The notes under the pieces: model-generated
Databases searched by the model: none
What the model was told of the DNA's origin: nothing
The model's input: the letters and a program-made list of their open reading frames with translations, nothing else
Assembly (NCBI GenBank): GCA_009691185.1
Contig: SHVD01000002.1
Location: 1-43,953 of the forward strand
DNA length: 43,953 nucleotides
Direction: 5' to 3'
DNA from: Candidatus Nanopelagicaceae bacterium
Lineage (GTDB): Bacteria > Actinomycetota > Actinomycetes > Nanopelagicales > Nanopelagicaceae
Translations under genes and position numbers: made by a program
Part shown: piece by piece, positions 39,691 through 43,953 of the stretch
Position numbering within the stretch: the first letter of the stretch is position 1
How the letters are laid out: each line of letters opens with the position of its first letter

Positions 39691-39702
39691 AAAGTATTAC
39701 CC

Positions 39703-39741
39703 AACAGGGGCTGTGAGAAATCACAGCTCCTGTTTATTTTT
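39703..39741 (+). terminator. Rho-independent terminator
   Basis: AACAGGGGCTGTGA-GAAA-TCACAGCTCCTGTT followed by TATTTTT; one G-U in a 14-bp stem. Confidence 0.85.
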
Positions 39742-40965
39742 GTCAGGAATTAAATCCTCTTTCATATGGGACATTCTGGTTTCGGGCAGAAATGTTGCTA
39801 ATACAATGGCAATTATCCAAATACCTGCTGAAACTAAAAATGCTGTTTGGTAGCTATAAAGATCGGTTAATAAGCCCACAATAACTGGACCAAATATCAT
39901 GCCGGCATCTCCTGCCATCTGCCAGGCTGCAATAACCTGTCCGCCCCGACCTCGAATAATGTCACCAACTACGCTGCCAGGTGCGGTGCCAACGTAGGCG
40001 CCACCTAAACCAAATAGCGCCATTGAAATAAAATAAAGCGCAGTATTGGTGGTAAATGCCAGCATTAATATTCCAAACAGCACAAATGCGCTACCAAATA
40101 ACAACGCTGCTTTGCGTCCCTTTTGATCTGAGTACTTTCCTGCTTTTAACATAAATAAGCCCTGCACTAATGCGCCAATGGTTAAACCAAGCCCTGCAAT
40201 CGCGGCGGTGGATTTTAATTCCTCAGTCACAAATAAGGGCAAGATAGATGATCTAAGGCCAAATAAAATCCAGTTGTTTATAAAGGCAAGCATTAAAGCT
40301 ATTTGATATGGGCGTAATTTAAATGCCTGACTCAGCGTTGTTTGCCCAATCTGGCTTGTTGGCACGTTAACCTTTCTACCCAACCGCTTTTCACTTAAGA
40401 AAACTAAGGCAATGGTTCCAGCAATTGCCAAAGTAGTGGAGTAGACAAAGAATGGTGCACGAAGTGAAATTGTTGAAAGTATGCCGCCAAAAACAGGTCC
40501 AGTAATTCCACCTAGTAAAAATCCACCGTTATATAGTGATTGAGCACGGGCTCTAACATCATCGCTTACAGAGCGCATAAGCAGTGAACCAGCCGAAACT
40601 GAGAACATTGAGGAGCCAAGACCACCTAAAGATCTGAATGTAAGTAGTTGGCCATAGCTTTGCGACAATGCGGTGAGCAATGTAAAAAATGAAACCATAA
40701 ATAAACCAAAGCCAAGAACTGCACGTTCACCAAATCGATCAACTAATTTTCCTGAAATTAAACCAGATGAAAAGCGCATTATTGCAAAACTTGAGATGAT
40801 CAATCCAATTGCAGTTTTGTTAACTCCGAATGATGATGCAAAGATTGGAATTGCTGGAATTATTAATCCAAAACCAACGGCAACAAAAAAAGATACAGCC
40901 GAAAGGATAGAAACCTCTCGCGGTAGTTCTGCGAAAGGGTTTCTACCTAAGTTTTTGATTTTGAT
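39721..40965 (-). CDS. MFS transporter (12-TM type); no standard start codon at the expected N-terminus
   Basis: IKIKNLGRNPFAELPREVSILSAVSFFVAVGFGLIIPAIPIFASSFGVNKTAIGLIISSFAIMRFSSGLISGKLVDRFGERAVLG...; conserved N-terminus is upstream of the track start (TTG 40803). Confidence 0.85.
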   Translation of the reverse strand: MKIKNLGRNPFAELPREVSILSAVSFFVAVGFGLIIPAIPIFASSFGVNKTAIGLIISSFAIMRFSSGLISGKLVDRFGERAVLGFGLFMVSFFTLLTALSQSYGQLLTFRSLGGLGSSMFSVSAGSLLMRSVSDDVRARAQSLYNGGFLLGGITGPVFGGILSTISLRAPFFVYSTTLAIAGTIALVFLSEKRLGRKVNVPTSQIGQTTLSQAFKLRPYQIALMLAFINNWILFGLRSSILPLFVTEELKSTAAIAGLGLTIGALVQGLFMLKAGKYSDQKGRKAALLFGSAFVLFGILMLAFTTNTALYFISMALFGLGGAYVGTAPGSVVGDIIRGRGGQVIAAWQMAGDAGMIFGPVIVGLLTDLYSYQTAFLVSAGIWIIAIVLATFLPETRMSHMKEDLIPDKNKQEL

Positions 40966-42600
40966 TTAACCTACCGCCTCACTTGCTGATTCAGCTTTTG
41001 CCGCGTGGTGGTCTGAGCTACTTTGCAGTGGCTTTTCTTTCAAGAAGAAAGCAAGTGCAAATCCAATAAAGGTAACTGGGGCTGCTGCCAAAAAGACCAC
41101 CTGAAAAGTTTGAGCAAAGCTATGCAACACAGTGTCTCTAATTACTGGAGGCAGGGTAGTAATAATTGAGGTATTAGTGGTGATCAAATCTAACTTGGAA
41201 GAATCAAAGTTAGATAATGCTGCCGGATCACTGATCTGTAATTTTGCAAAGTTATCTTGCAAGTAATAGGCAATTCGATTACTTAAAATAGTTCCAAATA
41301 TTGCCGTTCCAAAGGCGCCACCTAGAGATCTAAAGAAAGTATTGGAAGATGTTGCAATTCCCATATCTTGAAAGTCAACCGCATTTTGCAGAGCAATCAC
41401 AATTGTCTGCATTGATAAACCAAGGCCAGCTCCAACTAAGACTGCATAGATTGAAAGAACTGCAAAAGAAGTGTCTTCATTTAGAGTGGACATGAGAACT
41501 AAGCCAATAGTCATGATCGCAGTTCCTAGAATTGGAAAAATCTTGTATTTACCAGTAGTAGAGATGCGTTTACCGCTAAATATAGACATTGAAACTATGC
41601 CAATCATCAACGGAATCAACTTTAATCCTGCTTCAGTTGCTGTATTTCCCTTAACAACTTGAAGGTATAGCGGCAGCATTACGATGGCACCAAACATGCC
41701 TGCACCAATAATGAAGCCAAGTGCTGAGGTTAAAGAAAATGTGTGATTTTTAAATAGTCTAAGAGGCAAGATTGGTTCTACCGCTCTTTTTTCTTGCCAT
41801 AAAAATGCCAAAGTCAGAATTAATCCAGTAGAAATTACCATTAGCGTTCTTGAATCAGTCCAACCATCTTCTGGTCCATAAACTGAAATTGCAAGCAGTA
41901 CAGAGCTAACTGCTAATACCAATAGCAATGCACCAAGGTAATCAATCTTGTGTTCGCGCTTTACCTTTGGAATATGTAATACAGCTGAGGTAATAATTAA
42001 TGCCAAAATTCCAAATGGCAGGTTGATGTAGAAAATCCAGCGCCAACCAGTGATTCCTAAAATTGTGGCATGGTCGGAAAAGAATCCACCAAGTAGTGGA
42101 CCAGCAACTGAGGAAAGACCCCAAACAGCGCCGAAGTAGCCTTGATACTTACCGCGCTCTCTTGGTGAGACGATGTCTCCAATAATTACGAAGGTCAATG
42201 CCATCAAACCACCAGCACCTAAGCCTTGCAGGGCGCGAGTAAAAATTAATTGGGTCATGTTTTGGGATGCCCCAGCTAAGAATGAGCCGATTAAGAAAGT
42301 AATAATTGCAAACTGAAATACTGGCCTGCGGCCATAAAGATCTGAAACTTTTCCATAAAGTGGTGTTGATGCGGTTGAAGTTAAAAGATAAGCAGTTACC
42401 ACCCAGGTGTAGTGATTAAGCCCGTTGAAATCTTCAACAATATTCTTTAAAGCTGTTGAAACAATTGTTTGGTCTAAAGCCGCCAGCAGCATGCCGGTCA
42501 TTAATCCGCTTAAAACAATTAAAATTTCTTTATGGCTTAGCGGTCCATCTTTCGGAGTATTTGCTTTGCTTGATTTAGGGTTATTTTTCGCCATAGTCAT
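40966..42600 (-). CDS. DHA2-family MFS drug transporter
   Basis: [88 protein letters not shown]. Confidence 0.95.
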   Translation of the reverse strand: MTMAKNNPKSSKANTPKDGPLSHKEILIVLSGLMTGMLLAALDQTIVSTALKNIVEDFNGLNHYTWVVTAYLLTSTASTPLYGKVSDLYGRRPVFQFAIITFLIGSFLAGASQNMTQLIFTRALQGLGAGGLMALTFVIIGDIVSPRERGKYQGYFGAVWGLSSVAGPLLGGFFSDHATILGITGWRWIFYINLPFGILALIITSAVLHIPKVKREHKIDYLGALLLVLAVSSVLLAISVYGPEDGWTDSRTLMVISTGLILTLAFLWQEKRAVEPILPLRLFKNHTFSLTSALGFIIGAGMFGAIVMLPLYLQVVKGNTATEAGLKLIPLMIGIVSMSIFSGKRISTTGKYKIFPILGTAIMTIGLVLMSTLNEDTSFAVLSIYAVLVGAGLGLSMQTIVIALQNAVDFQDMGIATSSNTFFRSLGGAFGTAIFGTILSNRIAYYLQDNFAKLQISDPAALSNFDSSKLDLITTNTSIITTLPPVIRDTVLHSFAQTFQVVFLAAAPVTFIGFALAFFLKEKPLQSSSDHHAAKAESASEAVG

Positions 42601-42698
42601 CGTTGTATATCCACCTTAAGTTGTCGGATTAAGCATAATTTATTTTCATGTTGCCTAAGGGGAATAGTTTACTCCGATTCTTTGTTAAGATCTAATAT

Positions 42699-43691
42699 AT
42701 GAAAGCAGTAATTGCGGAAAACTTAGTTAAAACCTATAACAAAGGCGCAGTCAAAGCATTAGATGGATTAAATCTTGATGTTGAAGAGGGCACAGTTCTT
42801 GGGGTACTTGGACCAAATGGCGCTGGGAAAACTACAACTGTAAGAATATTAGCAACCTTACTTTCACCAGATTCTGGCAATGCAACTGTTGCTGGAATTG
42901 ATGTATTAAAACATCCCGACGAGGTTAGAAAATTGATTGGATTATCTGGTCAATATGCTGCAGTTGATGAGACTTTAACTGGCTGGGATAACTTAATTAT
43001 GTTTGGCCGACTTTATCATCTATCCGCAAAGGCAACTAAACAACGTGCAATTGAATTGCTCGAGCAGTTTGCATTATCCGATGCGGCAAAGCGACCAATA
43101 AAAACCTATTCAGGTGGAATGCGGCGCAGATTAGATCTGGCTGCTTCATTAATTATCCGACCAAAAGTTTTATTTTTAGATGAGCCAACCACCGGACTTG
43201 ACCCAAGAGGGCGACAAGATATGTGGGGTGTGATTGATGATTTAGTTAAGAGTGGGGTGACATTGTTATTAACCACGCAATATCTGGAAGAGGCAGATCA
43301 CTTAGCTGATGAGATTGCAGTTATTGATCATGGAAAAGTGATTGCTCGGGGCACCTCTGATTCTTTAAAAAAGCAGGTGGGTGGTGAGCGGCTAGAGATA
43401 GTGGTAGAAAATGAGCACCTGGAGGTGGTTAAAGATATTGTTGCCAGAGTTAGTGGCAGTGCAATTAATATTGATGAGGGGCTACGCCAGGTATCAGCCC
43501 CAGTTACCACTGGCAGCAAGGCATTGATTGAAGCGGCAAAGATGTTGGATGAAAAGGGAATCCATCCATTAGATATTGGACTTAAGCGGCCATCATTAGA
43601 TGATGTCTTTCTCTCCTTAACTGGACATGTGGCCGAGGAGAAAAAAGAAGAAGAGGTATTAGTTAATAAGGGTAGGAGACGGGGCAAATGA
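42699..43691 (+). CDS. ABC transporter ATP-binding protein (DrrA-like)
   Basis: LGVLGPNGAGKTTTVRILATLL, YSGGMRRRLDLAASLI, LFLDEPTTGLDPRGRQDMW. Confidence 0.95.
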   Translation: MKAVIAENLVKTYNKGAVKALDGLNLDVEEGTVLGVLGPNGAGKTTTVRILATLLSPDSGNATVAGIDVLKHPDEVRKLIGLSGQYAAVDETLTGWDNLIMFGRLYHLSAKATKQRAIELLEQFALSDAAKRPIKTYSGGMRRRLDLAASLIIRPKVLFLDEPTTGLDPRGRQDMWGVIDDLVKSGVTLLLTTQYLEEADHLADEIAVIDHGKVIARGTSDSLKKQVGGERLEIVVENEHLEVVKDIVARVSGSAINIDEGLRQVSAPVTTGSKALIEAAKMLDEKGIHPLDIGLKRPSLDDVFLSLTGHVAEEKKEEEVLVNKGRRRGK

Positions 43692-43953
43692 TTAATTTCA
43701 TCTCAGATGCAGCAGTAATTACGAAGCGCCAGTTATTACAACTCTCTCGGGTGCCAGAGTTACTTTTGTTTTCAACTATTCAGCCGATTATGTTTGTTTT
43801 GTTATTTAGATATGTATTTGGTGGCTCAATTGATACTGGTCAGCCAGGTGGATATGTGCAGTTACTTATGCCCGGCATATTTGTACAAACAGTTGCCTTC
43901 ACTTTGGCAGGAACCGCAGTTGGCTTAGCTGCTGATATGCAAAAAGGATTAAT
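43688..43953 (+). CDS. ABC transporter permease (DrrB/ABC-2 type), truncated by window end
   Basis: ATGA overlap with the preceding gene; MINFISDAAVITKRQLLQLSRVPELLLFSTIQPIMFVLLFRYVFGGSI... Confidence 0.9.
   Translation, partial: MINFISDAAVITKRQLLQLSRVPELLLFSTIQPIMFVLLFRYVFGGSIDTGQPGGYVQLLMPGIFVQTVAFTLAGTAVGLAADMQKGL

Overview
The window is a compact, AT-rich stretch of chromosome from an actinobacterium. Low GC, short intergenic spaces and gene content suggest a streamlined freshwater (acI/Nanopelagicales-like) lineage; this is inference and no search was run. Much of it follows the conserved actinobacterial order 5-FCL / glp(moeA-like) / rimJ / glpR-like / pmt | rsmI / metG / tatD / rsmA / ispE / glmU / prs / rplY / pth ... 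mfd / surA-like lipoprotein / mazG / eno / ftsB-like / DUF501 / ppx. Accessory genes at the ends include homospermidine synthase, a GGDEF protein, a Tat-type Rieske protein, a saccharopine-dehydrogenase-family enzyme, MMPL, CopC and CopD-CtaG, two MFS genes and a DrrAB-type ABC system. Four tRNAs are visible. No CRISPR array, transposon or phage was found. Main observations: (1) a ~160-bp scar after pth that fuses the two ends of a lost pyruvate phosphate dikinase gene, with a 25-bp exact inverted match to the neighbouring ppc; (2) a MoeA-like Glp protein without domain II or the SAMDGYA motif, next to a GLPR-like membrane protein; (3) prs apparently starting at CTG, and an MFS gene with no ATG/GTG/TTG start; (4) a class-I-shaped tRNA with a UAA (Leu) anticodon; (5) many TANNNT-N6/7-ATG starts, indicating leaderless transcription and supporting two unlisted small ORFs; (6) a Rieske protein and a CopC-like protein with altered metal-ligand motifs; (7) a lipoprotein gene with an in-frame stop.
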